The position numbers and the translations under genes are program-made. This document shows, one piece after another, positions 1 through 8,356 of a stretch of 29,562 nt of DNA (the stretch's first letter is position 1; each line of letters opens with the position of its first letter). Location: the IMG/VR virus record IMGVR_UViG_3300046499_000160, positions 1-29,562 of that record; one strand, written 5' to 3'. Origin of the DNA: a virus. The notes under the pieces are model-generated. The model was not told the origin of the DNA and ran no database searches. It saw only the letters and a list, made by a program, of their open reading frames with translations.

Positions 1-2143
1 TCGCGATGCTCGCACTGTCCCGGGCCGGGAAGATCTGCCCCGTTGGCTGCTGGGTCACCTCAATGGCGTTGGCGAGGTGCGTGCTGTCGAAATCTAGCTG
101 GAGATCCTCGTACGGCAATTCGCCAGCGCCGTCGCCGAACGTGAGCGCGGGAGTAAGCGCGTTGTACCGGTAGCCACGGCCCCGGAACGTGATCGTGCCA
201 TCGCCAGCGACGAAATGTTCGCCATTCTCGGTGGTGGCCACGTTGTTCAGCGCCGTCATGGCATCGCTGCCGGTAATGTCAGTGGCCGGTCCCATCGACG
301 TCGTAAGGCTGGCGCCCACATTGGACGCCCCGGCGTAGCCCGCATACCGCAGAATGCGCGAATACCGGGCGGCAGCCGACTCACCGGCGCACGCCGTAGA
401 CCATGCGCTGGAGAGCCCACTGATCTGCGTGGAATTCAGGTACGAGGGAATCTCAGCGGCGTACGCGATATCACCGTAGAACGTGTAGACAGCGTTGCGG
501 GTAGGCGCGATCCAGTACGCGCCGATACTGTCGTACATGCCACCCAGGGGAATCGCGCCCGGAAGAGTGGCGCTCACGATCGAGCCATCAACGGCGACTT
601 GCGCGGCCGTGCCATTCACGCCGAACGCAACTAGGTGCCACTTGCCATCAAGAGCCGACTTGCCACTGTCGAGAACCGTCGCCGCACCGCCGAACACATC
701 AGTCTTGAACTTGATGCGCCCGTCCGTGTCGACGTACACGTGAACGGCGTTGCGGATACCGGCGACCGAGACGGAGTCCCCGACACCGTTGTAGGCGCTC
801 CACACGTACGCGCCGTCAGTCGGAGCCGTTGCCCCCGTGTAGCGGAAGGCAATCACGCGCGTCCAGCCGCTACCGGTCGAGACGGGCCCAGCGATTCCGG
901 CGCCGTCGAGCGAAACCAGCGTGGCAGGACTGTAGGTAGAGACTCCGGCGACGAGCGGTCGGGCATTGACGACAGTCTCATTGGTGCCCAAGTAGGTGCC
1001 GGTCGTCGCGTTACCCAACGTCCAGTTGCCGTTACCTACCTTGCTGTTGACCAGGTTGGCCGCTGACTGCGTGCCGGTTGAGTCTTGGACGAACGTGGCG
1101 CCCACTGCCTCATTGAACCGGTAGACAAACCTGGGTTTCAGCGTGCCCAGCTCATGTGCGTATACCTGGTCAAGGGACACCTGTGACAGCAGTGCAAACG
1201 CGTCGACGGCCGTTGGGCTCACTTGCCCGTACGTGCCACCCTCGGCCCACTGGGTAGGCCAACGCTCCGTGAAGCCACTGAAGATGGGGTACCAAGTGCC
1301 GGGCGAAACCCAGGTAGTTGCGGCGGATGCCTGCTCCACCTGCCAAGCGTCGGTTTCGATTACGCATGCGCCCGGGGCCACGGCAGTCAGCCGGAGTCCA
1401 ACACGCATGCCGTAGACGTTGACCGTGGTCGGCGCCGTCGCTGTGACGGTTACCTGAGTCCAGCCGTTGACCGTCGAGCTACCGGTGAGCGTCGCGCCAC
1501 TGCCGTTGGTGAAGGTGAGCGCGCCAGCAGAGTCCGTGAAACCGATGATTGCGCCCACGCCCGGATTGACCCCGTCAGTAACGCAGCGCACGCGTATCTG
1601 CACCGTGTAGATCTTGCCGGGCCGGACGGCGACCGTATCCGTGTAGGCGATGCGGCTATTCGAGCCAGCGCCATTGTTCACGGCAAAGCGGAGAGTGTTG
1701 GTGCCTTGGAATGCCGACAGCGGGGAGGTGGGATTGAAGATGAATCCGCCCGTGCCATCGGTCGACGACGACATACCGAATGACGCCGGAATGGTTCCAG
1801 GGCTGAATCCCTCGCCGCCGGTCGCAATGCGCGCGTCGAGCAGGTTGGGAGTTGGCGGCCACTGCGCACGGCGCCGGTAGGGCTGGTAGGGCAGGATCTT
1901 TCCGGCGTAGGGCCCGCTGGTGTTCGTGGGGTCGAGCACGCCATCGGGGTTTCCAAGGGTGATCGAATACTCGCCAGCCTGCGCCTGATCCAGTTCGTAC
2001 TGCTTACCGCGCCGCGCGCTCGCTTGTGACAGCGTCCGGTCGACGTTGTTGACCCAGCGGGAACCGGGGATGCTAGCACCTGCGGCAGTCCACAAGGGAC
2101 CCCAAAGTTCCTCCACCACAGGGTAGTTGGGGTTGAGTGCCAT
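1..2143 (-). CDS. Minor tail protein with CBM-like and LamG-like domains (3' end outside window)
   Basis: Likely a tail-tip or receptor-contacting structural protein. The frame is open from the ATG at 2143, with GGAGGG just upstream, to the left edge: at least 714 codons without a stop. The first ~90 residues carry the motif RGKQYELDQAQAGEYSITL and the phrase GVLDPTNTSGPY, a pattern I associate with actinophage minor tail proteins. Residues ~115-265 look like a jelly-roll carbohydrate-binding module (CBM4/9 style, ending VIETDAWQVEQ). Residues ~425-520 resemble a laminin-G/concanavalin fold (KWHLVAFGVNG, VAVDGSIV). The part near residue 650 (GDGTITFRGRGYRYN) looks like a conserved tail-protein region. 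It lies directly after the tape measure gene, where distal-tail genes normally sit. Family assignment is by motif and position; the exact role in the tail tip is inferred. Confidence 0.85.
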   Translation of the reverse strand, partial: MALNPNYPVVEELWGPLWTAAGASIPGSRWVNNVDRTLSQASARRGKQYELDQAQAGEYSITLGNPDGVLDPTNTSGPYAGKILPYQPYRRRAQWPPTPNLLDARIATGGEGFSPGTIPASFGMSSSTDGTGGFIFNPTSPLSAFQGTNTLRFAVNNGAGSNSRIAYTDTVAVRPGKIYTVQIRVRCVTDGVNPGVGAIIGFTDSAGALTFTNGSGATLTGSSTVNGWTQVTVTATAPTTVNVYGMRVGLRLTAVAPGACVIETDAWQVEQASAATTWVSPGTWYPIFSGFTERWPTQWAEGGTYGQVSPTAVDAFALLSQVSLDQVYAHELGTLKPRFVYRFNEAVGATFVQDSTGTQSAANLVNSKVGNGNWTLGNATTGTYLGTNETVVNARPLVAGVSTYSPATLVSLDGAGIAGPVSTGSGWTRVIAFRYTGATAPTDGAYVWSAYNGVGDSVSVAGIRNAVHVYVDTDGRIKFKTDVFGGAATVLDSGKSALDGKWHLVAFGVNGTAAQVAVDGSIVSATLPGAIPLGGMYDSIGAYWIAPTRNAVYTFYGDIAYAAEIPSYLNSTQISGLSSAWSTACAGESAAARYSRILRYAGYAGASNVGASLTTSMGPATDITGSDAMTALNNVATTENGEHFVAGDGTITFRGRGYRYNALTPALTFGDGAGELPYEDLQLDFDSTHLANAIEVTQQPTGQIFPARDSASIA

Positions 2144-2158
2144 GTTCCCTCCGCAAGA

Positions 2159-2190
2159 GGGGATGGTGGGTAAATTTACCCACCATCCCC
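2159..2190. promoter_or_regulatory. Palindrome site 1, extended to a perfect 32-bp palindrome
   Basis: The core GGGTAAATTTACCC at 2168-2181 is flanked by perfectly complementary GGGGATGGT and ACCATCCCC, giving 16+16 bp of unbroken symmetry centred at 2174.5. It lies between the tape measure stop (2199) and the minor tail start (2143). As RNA it can form a long hairpin, so it may combine the phage-wide site with processing or termination between the two tail genes. No U-run follows it on the minus strand. Confidence 0.9.
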
Positions 2191-2198
2191 AGGCTCGG

Positions 2199-5100
2199 TT
2201 ACCGCTTGAATTGCTGCCATGTCGTCGAGTTGCGCCCGCCGTAGCGGTACATCTCTTGTTGGATCACGTCTCGCAAGTCGCGATCCGTGCGTACAGACCC
2301 GTGAACCTCGATGTGCACGTTGTGCTGCACGACCCCCCGAGAGGCCCCGGCGGAGCCACCCAGGGACGGCATATCAGCGCCACGGACAACGGCGTCAGAC
2401 ATTCGCGTCGCAGCGTTCTGTACGTCCCGGTTCCCGCTGTCGATGCCGCCGACCAGACCGGCCGTGACGAACCTGCCGATCTCAGCGAACAGACGAGACG
2501 GCGACTTGATGCCAAGCGCGTGCTTGATTGCCTTTTCCATGCTCTTGGCAATCTTCAACATTTGCTTGTCGATGGCCTTTTCCTGAGACTGGAGTCCCTT
2601 GACTAGGCCATTCGCTGCCGCGATGCCGCTCTTGTACATGCTGTCGGCAACCACGGCGCCAGCCGAGTTCGCGGACGTGCTCAACTGACCCTGCATTTGA
2701 TTCAGTTGGGCTATCTGCCCGCTATTCGCCCCGAGCAAGGCTTGCGCGGTGGCGCCACCTTGTTCGACACCAGCGGCCGCAATCTGAGAAAGCAGGTCAG
2801 AGCTAAGTCCGCGATCCTTAAGCGCCTTAAGCTCGTTGGCGAACTGAGTAGCCGCAGCCACCTGGGTTTGCATGTTCGCCATGACGTCGCCCACTGTCAG
2901 CGACACACCATCTGCCTGATTCTGCACGACAACCGACGCGCCTTGCATGATGCTGCTGGCCACGTCGTCGCGCTCTTGGGCCCACGCCTTTTGCAGGTTG
3001 GTCAGATTGGTCTGCGCCTTTTTCAGCCGCTTAGCGACACCATCGCGGTAGTCGGCCAACTTTTCGAGCTGGGCACCTTCCTTCTTGACCGACTTTTCAA
3101 GGCTGGCTACGGCGTGCTCATGCGAAGCAATCCACTTCCGGAGACTCGCGCCCTTCTTGCCCTTGGGTGCGCTCATATCGTGCAGCCGATTCATAGCTTG
3201 CATGAGCTGAGTTTCAGTCTTCTTGATCGCGCCCTTGACCTTGGACAGCGAGCCCGTGAGCCCCTCGACAAGCCCCTCATGAACCCAAATGCCAAGCTGC
3301 CGGAACACCTTGGACGGCGAGTTGATTCCAAGCTCACTCTTGAAGTGCCGCACCATGCCCTTAGCGGTGCCGCGTACGGCGCCGTGAGCTAGGTGAGCAT
3401 TCTGAGTGACACCCAGCGCGATACCCTCGGGGATTGCCGCGCCGACCTCATCACGGAAAACCTTGGACGGGCTGTTGATGTGCAGGATTGATTTAGCCGT
3501 GTCCTTGAGGCCGCTGGCCACATTCTTGACAGCGTCCCACGCGGCGCCCGCCATGCCTTCAATGCCGTCGATGAGTCCCTGTATCAGGGCCTTACCGGCG
3601 CTACTGAGCGCGGTTCCGAAATCGGCAGTGACGCTCTTGATTGTGTCCCAGATATCGCTGAAAGCCTGCGAGACGAGCTTCTTTACGTCCTCCCATGCCT
3701 TACCCCAGTGGCCCGTTATGACGTCGGTGACCACCGCGATGAGGTTCATAATGTAGTGCATGCCGAATTTCGTGGCGCCTGAGATCACATCCCATGCGAT
3801 TTTCACCGCACCGGAGATGAGGTCCCAATAGACTTTCATCGACGTCCACAGCAATTTCATCTGCACCTTGACGATGCTGTATCCCACCTTGACGTAGCGC
3901 TGGATTTCCTTCCACAGCAACGCCCAGGTCTGCTTAATCTCCGTGCTGTGAGACTTCCACCACGCCACCACATCGCCGACGCGCGCCTTAAGCCACGTGA
4001 GCACGTTCGAGTTGAACCAGCGGACCACGCCGTGAACGGCTTTCATGGCCATGGCCCACGCCACGTGAAATGCGTTCAGCGTTGCGCGCCACGTCGACTT
4101 GAACGCGTTCGCGACGGCCGGGATGTTCGTCTGGATCCATGTCCACACCTGCCGCCAATGCAGGATCAGCATCGCGAGCCCAGCAACCAGGGCGACGATA
4201 CCGGCGACGATCCACGTAACAGGGTTGGCCAGCAGCGAATCGGTGAACGACCACGAAGCAATCGACGCTGCCGCGAGCCCAATGGTCACTGCTCCGAGCA
4301 CGAGCCCGAACATCTTCAGGTACGCCGCGTTCGCTTGAAGGAACGGGATCCCCTTGGCCAGCCAGCCAATGAACGTCGTGGCGTACGGAAGCAACTTCTG
4401 ACCAAGGGTGATGCTGATTCCCTCGATGCTGCCCTTGAACTCCGCCATGCGCTGATTGAACGTCTTCTGAACGTCCGACCAGCCCTCAATGTTCTTGCCA
4501 CCATCCTTGACGTGGTCGCCGATGCCGTCGACGTTCTTCTTGAACGTGTCCATGTGCGAGCCCGTAAGCATGAGCGCGCCCATCATCGACTTAGTTCCGC
4601 CGACCATGGTGGACAGCGCGCCGATATACGTCTTCTTGGACCCGCTGGCCTTTTCGAGTGCCCCGTTAAAGTCCTTGGAGCTCTTGGCAGCCTTTTGCAG
4701 TGTCTTGATAAAGACGTCGCCGCCCGGTCCCATCTTCTTTTTGATGGCATTCGTAAGCGTGTCCAGCGTGGCCGCGAGACCCTTAGAGCCGAGTTCCTTG
4801 GATACCGAGTTGGCGTTGAGCCCAAGCCCCTTCATGGTCGCCGCAGCCTTGGCCGACGGGTTCGACAACTGGCCGATCGTCTGCCGCAGATAGGTAGCGG
4901 AAACGCGCGCGTCGGTACCCTGTGACGTCATGGTGGCCATGGCGCCGAGTACCTCGTTCAGCTTTACCTTGGCAGCAGCAGCAACGGGCAGAATGCCGGA
5001 CATGCTGCCAGCAAGGGCCTCAAGGTTGGTCTTACCCTCAGCCTCCGTGCCAACCAGCGCGTTCATCACGTCGGTCGTGTGCTGAGTGTTGGTCGCCGCA

Positions 5101-5597
5101 TCTGCCGACTGGAGGTTGTACGCGTTCATGGCCGTGGTCACAGCGTCGGTCACCGTGGCGAGATCCGCCGCGCCGACCTTGGCACCCTGGGCACTTACGC
5201 GAAGCACGTCTAGCGCGTTCTGTCCGTGAAAACCGGCGGACTCGACCATGTACAGGCCAGCAGTCAAGTCCTTGGTCGACTCACCGACTTGGCCAGCCAT
5301 ATGCAGCACGCCATCACCGACGAGTTGCATGTTCTTCGCAGCCTCGCCAGCACCGGTGCGAACGCGCGTCATTTGGGTCTGAAAGTCGGCGGCCATGTGC
5401 ACGGTTTTGACTGCCGCAACGCCAGCGGCCACGCCAATGCCGAGTAGTGCAGCCTTAGCCACGCCACCCAGCTTGCGCATGTTCTTGCCACCATCGCGCT
5501 CAACGCTGGCAAGCTCAGTCTTGACACCCTTGGCCGTGGCCATAAAGCCAGTCGACCGGCCGAGAAACTCAATAAAGACGGGAGGCAAAGCACCCAT
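2199..5597 (-). CDS. Tail tape measure protein, TP901 family
   Basis: Sets tail length and is packed inside the tail tube before DNA ejection. The 1132-aa product is the longest complete gene in the window and lies between the tail chaperones and the minor tail protein, as expected. The first ~300 residues match the TP901 core pattern (AADFQTQMTRVRTGAG, LYMVESAGFHGQNAL, GTDARVSATYLRQTI). There is a short hydrophobic stretch near residues 48-62 and a strongly hydrophobic pair of segments near 430-480. The phrase SPSKVF or SPSRLF recurs three times, near residues 704, 760 and 1032, each time followed by an amphipathic GxxVxxGLxxG segment. The region ~800-880 is charged coiled coil. At about 1.5 A per residue the tail would be near 170 nm (family rule, not measured). 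The ATG directly abuts palindrome site 2. Confidence 0.95.
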   Translation of the reverse strand: MGALPPVFIEFLGRSTGFMATAKGVKTELASVERDGGKNMRKLGGVAKAALLGIGVAAGVAAVKTVHMAADFQTQMTRVRTGAGEAAKNMQLVGDGVLHMAGQVGESTKDLTAGLYMVESAGFHGQNALDVLRVSAQGAKVGAADLATVTDAVTTAMNAYNLQSADAATNTQHTTDVMNALVGTEAEGKTNLEALAGSMSGILPVAAAAKVKLNEVLGAMATMTSQGTDARVSATYLRQTIGQLSNPSAKAAATMKGLGLNANSVSKELGSKGLAATLDTLTNAIKKKMGPGGDVFIKTLQKAAKSSKDFNGALEKASGSKKTYIGALSTMVGGTKSMMGALMLTGSHMDTFKKNVDGIGDHVKDGGKNIEGWSDVQKTFNQRMAEFKGSIEGISITLGQKLLPYATTFIGWLAKGIPFLQANAAYLKMFGLVLGAVTIGLAAASIASWSFTDSLLANPVTWIVAGIVALVAGLAMLILHWRQVWTWIQTNIPAVANAFKSTWRATLNAFHVAWAMAMKAVHGVVRWFNSNVLTWLKARVGDVVAWWKSHSTEIKQTWALLWKEIQRYVKVGYSIVKVQMKLLWTSMKVYWDLISGAVKIAWDVISGATKFGMHYIMNLIAVVTDVITGHWGKAWEDVKKLVSQAFSDIWDTIKSVTADFGTALSSAGKALIQGLIDGIEGMAGAAWDAVKNVASGLKDTAKSILHINSPSKVFRDEVGAAIPEGIALGVTQNAHLAHGAVRGTAKGMVRHFKSELGINSPSKVFRQLGIWVHEGLVEGLTGSLSKVKGAIKKTETQLMQAMNRLHDMSAPKGKKGASLRKWIASHEHAVASLEKSVKKEGAQLEKLADYRDGVAKRLKKAQTNLTNLQKAWAQERDDVASSIMQGASVVVQNQADGVSLTVGDVMANMQTQVAAATQFANELKALKDRGLSSDLLSQIAAAGVEQGGATAQALLGANSGQIAQLNQMQGQLSTSANSAGAVVADSMYKSGIAAANGLVKGLQSQEKAIDKQMLKIAKSMEKAIKHALGIKSPSRLFAEIGRFVTAGLVGGIDSGNRDVQNAATRMSDAVVRGADMPSLGGSAGASRGVVQHNVHIEVHGSVRTDRDLRDVIQQEMYRYGGRNSTTWQQFKR

Positions 5598-5611
5598 GGG
5601 TAAATTTACCT
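5598..5611. promoter_or_regulatory. Palindrome site 2 (GGGTAAATTTACCT)
   Basis: One mismatch in the right arm. The site contains the TAA stop of the upstream gene (5606-5608) and touches the ATG of the tape measure gene (5597), so anything bound here would cover the translation start. The nearest Shine-Dalgarno-like bases (AGAGAGGTAGG) lie on the far side of the site. Confidence 0.9.
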
Positions 5612-6103
5612 ACCTCTCTTGCCGTTGACTGCCGCGCCCCACGAAGCCTCAAAGATTCCGCGAACCTTCGGCGAAGCCTTGTCGACCCCGGTCTTGAAAT
5701 ACGGGTAGTCAGCCTCGATGCGGCCCTTGTAGCGGTTCTGATACCCGCCCCTGCCACCCGCCATGACGACTTGCGACCACGCGCCGACACCCTCAGCTCG
5801 GGCACGGCGGCTAGTCCGAATGGACCGAGCGAGGGCGCCGGTCAACTGTCCGGGGCCTCCCCCGCGCGAAACATGATCGGGTGTCCGCTCAATGCGGTAC
5901 GCCGGTGCGCCGGTTGCCTTGTCTGGCCCCTTGTGAGCCCAGCGAGGACGGCCGCGCATGCCACCCTTGATCCGGGACTTGGTGTAGGAAGTTGCCTTTT
6001 TCAGCGCCACCCTGGTTGCCTCATTAGACGCGACTTGCATCTCCCCCAGCATGGCGCCAACTTCCTTAACTCCCTTGAATACTGCGCCGATTTCGTCAGC
6101 CAT
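5606..6103 (-). CDS. HK97 gp10-like tail/head-joining protein
   Basis: 165 aa. The pattern of a helical N-terminus (EIGAVFKGVKEVGAML), then a basic loop region, then YPYFKTGVDKASPKVRGIFEASW fits the HK97 gp10-like/minor tail completion family, which acts at the head-tail junction or tail terminator. That family normally precedes the major tail gene; here it follows the chaperones and directly precedes the tape measure gene. The ATG overlaps the end of the chaperone T frame (ATGGCTGA), so it is translationally coupled. The stop lies inside palindrome site 2. Family assignment is by pattern and is moderate; it could instead be a tail assembly protein specific to this phage group. Confidence 0.7.
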   Translation of the reverse strand: MADEIGAVFKGVKEVGAMLGEMQVASNEATRVALKKATSYTKSRIKGGMRGRPRWAHKGPDKATGAPAYRIERTPDHVSRGGGPGQLTGALARSIRTSRRARAEGVGAWSQVVMAGGRGGYQNRYKGRIEADYPYFKTGVDKASPKVRGIFEASWGAAVNGKRGR

Positions 6104-6305
6104 TCGCCTCGCGCTCCTCTACGATCTTGCGCGCCTTACCAACGGCGTCATCAACGGCCAACAGCCAATCAAGGGTCACAGCGGATTCGTCGTCCAACGC
6201 GGACGGGAGACAACGCAGCAACGTGCAGAGCCTCCACGTCCGGTATTCCTCGCTGGGAAGTTCATCCGCCGTGTAGTTACTCCCACCCTTGTGGGAAAGT
6301 GCCCC
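6096..6305 (-). CDS. Tail assembly chaperone, frameshifted C-terminal part (T of G/GT)
   Basis: After the stop of the first chaperone frame (6308), a frame shifted by -1 stays open to a TGA at 6096-6098. It encodes about 69 residues including DELPSEEYRTWRLCTLL and LDWLLAVDDAVGKARKIV, and it remains open upstream across the end of the first gene. It has no ATG or GTG start and no ribosome binding site. This is the layout of the tail chaperone pair made by programmed frameshifting in siphoviruses: a short G product and a longer GT fusion that helps load the tape measure. I infer a -1 slip shortly before 6310; the exact slip site is uncertain. A C-run at 6330-6333 (minus TCCCCT) is one candidate. 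Confidence 0.7.
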   Translation of the reverse strand, partial: GALSHKGGSNYTADELPSEEYRTWRLCTLLRCLPSALDDESAVTLDWLLAVDDAVGKARKIVEEREANG

Positions 6306-6307
6306 CG

Positions 6308-6739
6308 TTAGGCGCCGGAGGCTTCGGTAGGGGAATCGGCGTCCGTGCTTGGGTCAAAGTCAGGGTTGAGCTCCGAGAGATACGGGGCTACCGCAGCCCG
6401 CAGCGCATCGAGATCACGGCCCGGTAGATCCTGCGCGGCATCGGCCGACACAGGAAAGCCAAACGACCAGCCAGCCACCAGCGCAGCCACAAGCGCATCG
6501 TTGAGTTCCTCCAGCAGATCGAACGCCTCGCCCATGCCAGCCGCAATCTTGAGCTGCTGGTCCGGGGTGAGGTCTGCGCCGTCCTTCTGTGCCTTGGCTT
6601 CCTCGACAGCGTTCACGAATGCCGGAAGCCCCGCGAGCTTGGTCTGAATCCGCTTGATGGGGCGCCGTCCGCGCTCGGTAACGTCGGCGACGTCGCGCAG
6701 ATCGGCAGTGTTGCCGGAAGGCAGAGTGACACGGATCAT
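6308..6739 (-). CDS. Tail assembly chaperone (G product)
   Basis: 143 aa. Its position right after the major tail protein and upstream of the tape measure gene, its acidic composition and its downstream overlapping -1 frame identify it as the tail assembly chaperone. The start is the ATG at 6739, which overlaps the TAA of the tail tube gene (TAATG), so the two are coupled. Residues ~1-45 contain MIRVTLPSGNTADLRDV; residues ~65-110 are helical (LTPDQQLKIAAGMGEAFDLL); the C-terminus is acidic (DFDPSTDADSPTE). There is no sequence motif for catalysis, as expected for a chaperone. Confidence 0.8.
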   Translation of the reverse strand: MIRVTLPSGNTADLRDVADVTERGRRPIKRIQTKLAGLPAFVNAVEEAKAQKDGADLTPDQQLKIAAGMGEAFDLLEELNDALVAALVAGWSFGFPVSADAAQDLPGRDLDALRAAVAPYLSELNPDFDPSTDADSPTEASGA

Positions 6740-7704
6740 TACTTGTACGTCCCCGATGCAATCGCGTTCTGAATGGTGACCTTGATAGGCGAGTAGCCGC
6801 CGGAGGCGCCGATATCCGTGGTGTTGGCAAGCGCCGTCCACGTAATCGGAACCTCGATGTAGTCCTTGCCGCGCGTAATGTCAGCGGCGGAGATGCTGCA
6901 CTTGGTCATGTGGAGCTTGAGCTGAACGGCAGCCGCACCGGCACCGGCCGTGAAGTTGAAGTCAATCGACGGCTTGACCGTAGTCAGGTACTGCGTAAGC
7001 GCCGTGTCATCTTCCATGATCAGAGTGGCCTTACCGTCGACCTGAACGGGGCCGGACCACAGAGCGGCAGGGGCCTGCGTACCGTCGACGGAATCGAGAA
7101 CCGTGACGCTGCGCTTGATCGTGACCTCGCCGTCGAGCAGACCAGTCTGTGTAACGCCCGCAATCTGCGCAACACCCTGCCAGCCGACCATGGGCGGGAC
7201 CGCCGTAAAGGACGTGGTCGGAGCCGCAACCGTCACACTGCCGAACGTGGTGGCCTTAGCGCTGTAAGTCAGCAGACCATCCGCCGAAAACTTGAACCCA
7301 AGCTCCGAGAACTTAGCGCCCGGGTACTGCCGGTTCCCCGCCACATAGTTGTCATTCAGCGTGTAGGACGTCGGCTGGCCGCTACCGGTGTTGAGGACGG
7401 CGAACGTGTGCGTGAACGGAGCGGACGCACCGGACGTGGTCAGATCACCGAGGATCCCAGCCAGCGGAAAGCCAATGGTGTCCGGGAAGACATCACCGTC
7501 AAAATCGACCGTGCCGTTGAGCACGCCCGCGATCTGGTCGTAAACCTCGACCAGCGAGCCCCTGTAACCCTTGTCGTCCAGAAGGCTCAGGTTGTCCTTG
7601 GGCGTGATCTGCGTAACCGGCAGGAACGCAGTAGCCGCAACCGGAGTTCCCGGGACGGTTTCCTTAGCGATGCCGAGAAATGAATTCGCTGTTGCCTTGG
7701 GCAT
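6739..7704 (-). CDS. Major tail tube protein
   Basis: 321 aa, forming the stacked hexameric rings of the tail tube. It has the usual composition: rich in Thr, Ser, Gly and Val, mostly beta, with few Cys. The N-terminus (NSFLGIAKETVPGTPVAAT) is the opening I expect of actinophage tail tube proteins, and it sits one or two genes downstream of the head-tail connectors. The ATG at 7704 overlaps the TAA of the 61-aa gene before it. C-terminal residues include GKDYIEVPITWTALAN and PIKVTIQNAIASG, typical tube strands. Confidence 0.88.
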   Translation of the reverse strand: MPKATANSFLGIAKETVPGTPVAATAFLPVTQITPKDNLSLLDDKGYRGSLVEVYDQIAGVLNGTVDFDGDVFPDTIGFPLAGILGDLTTSGASAPFTHTFAVLNTGSGQPTSYTLNDNYVAGNRQYPGAKFSELGFKFSADGLLTYSAKATTFGSVTVAAPTTSFTAVPPMVGWQGVAQIAGVTQTGLLDGEVTIKRSVTVLDSVDGTQAPAALWSGPVQVDGKATLIMEDDTALTQYLTTVKPSIDFNFTAGAGAAAVQLKLHMTKCSISAADITRGKDYIEVPITWTALANTTDIGASGGYSPIKVTIQNAIASGTYK

Positions 7705-7889
7705 TACTGGCCAACCTCCGGAGTGTCATCCGTCGGCGCCGGAGCCGGAACGGACTTGCGGGAACCCTTGGCGATGAAACGGCCGTCACCAGGGTCGGAA
7801 TCGAGAGTCACCGTGTCGCCCGGAGCTACGCTCAGCGAGAGTGACGGGTAATAGCGGGAGTCCTCGCCGCTGTAAGTGAAGTCAGGCAT
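7704..7889 (-). CDS. Small protein of the connector-tail tube region, unknown role
   Basis: 61 aa, starting at the ATG at 7889, which overlaps the previous stop as TAATG. The sequence (FTYSGEDSRYYPSLSLSVAPGDTVTL) suggests a small beta domain followed by a Pro/Asp-rich tail (APAPTDDTPEVG). Small genes at this position, between tail terminator and tail tube, are common in actinophages. I cannot name a family. Tight coupling on both sides supports expression with the tail tube. Confidence 0.75.
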   Translation of the reverse strand: MPDFTYSGEDSRYYPSLSLSVAPGDTVTLDSDPGDGRFIAKGSRKSVPAPAPTDDTPEVGQ

Positions 7890-8356
7890 TAGATCCTCGT
7901 AACGCATTCGATTTCGACAGTTACCGTCGCGAGCTTTCCGCCGTGGTCGACATCCCAGCCAACCTCCGCGTCATCACCCTTGGGCTGCGCCCGGATCACG
8001 TGGCCCCCCAGCGTCAGATCACTGCGCACGATGGCGACCACAGCGTTAGCCAGGTCCATAGCGCGGGAGTAAGCCACTTGGCCGCTGTCGGCGCCCCGGA
8101 ACACGTCAATGACGATTTCGACCGTGTACGCCTCATCGAGCCAGCCAGCGCCACCTCCGCCGACCATGGCCGCGACATGTAGCTGTCGCCGCACCTTGCC
8201 GACGGCCACAATGTCGTCAGGCTCATTCGGCCCGGGCTGGTCGAAACACACCAGCAGGGAGGCACGGGTGTTCACCGGGTCGGGCGCGAGGCTCGCGGTG
8301 AACTGATCGAAAAGCCACTGCCGGACCGCTGGCGCCGTCGAGCTAGGGATACTCAT
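7889..8356 (-). CDS. Probable tail terminator / head-tail joining protein
   Basis: 155 aa. The start is the ATG at 8356, which overlaps the TGA of the connector gene (ATGA). Position between the head-tail connector and the tail tube, size, and mixed alpha/beta content with TVEIVIDVFRGADSG and LATVTVEIECV suggest a tail terminator or minor capsid completion protein. These cap the tail tube and dock it on the head. The family cannot be fixed from motifs alone, so the role is by context. Confidence 0.7.
   Translation of the reverse strand: MSIPSSTAPAVRQWLFDQFTASLAPDPVNTRASLLVCFDQPGPNEPDDIVAVGKVRRQLHVAAMVGGGGAGWLDEAYTVEIVIDVFRGADSGQVAYSRAMDLANAVVAIVRSDLTLGGHVIRAQPKGDDAEVGWDVDHGGKLATVTVEIECVTRI

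Noticed and set aside
3948-4925. Long plus-strand frame within the tape measure gene
   Set aside because: Arg/His-rich antisense shadow of a well-supported gene, with no start signal.
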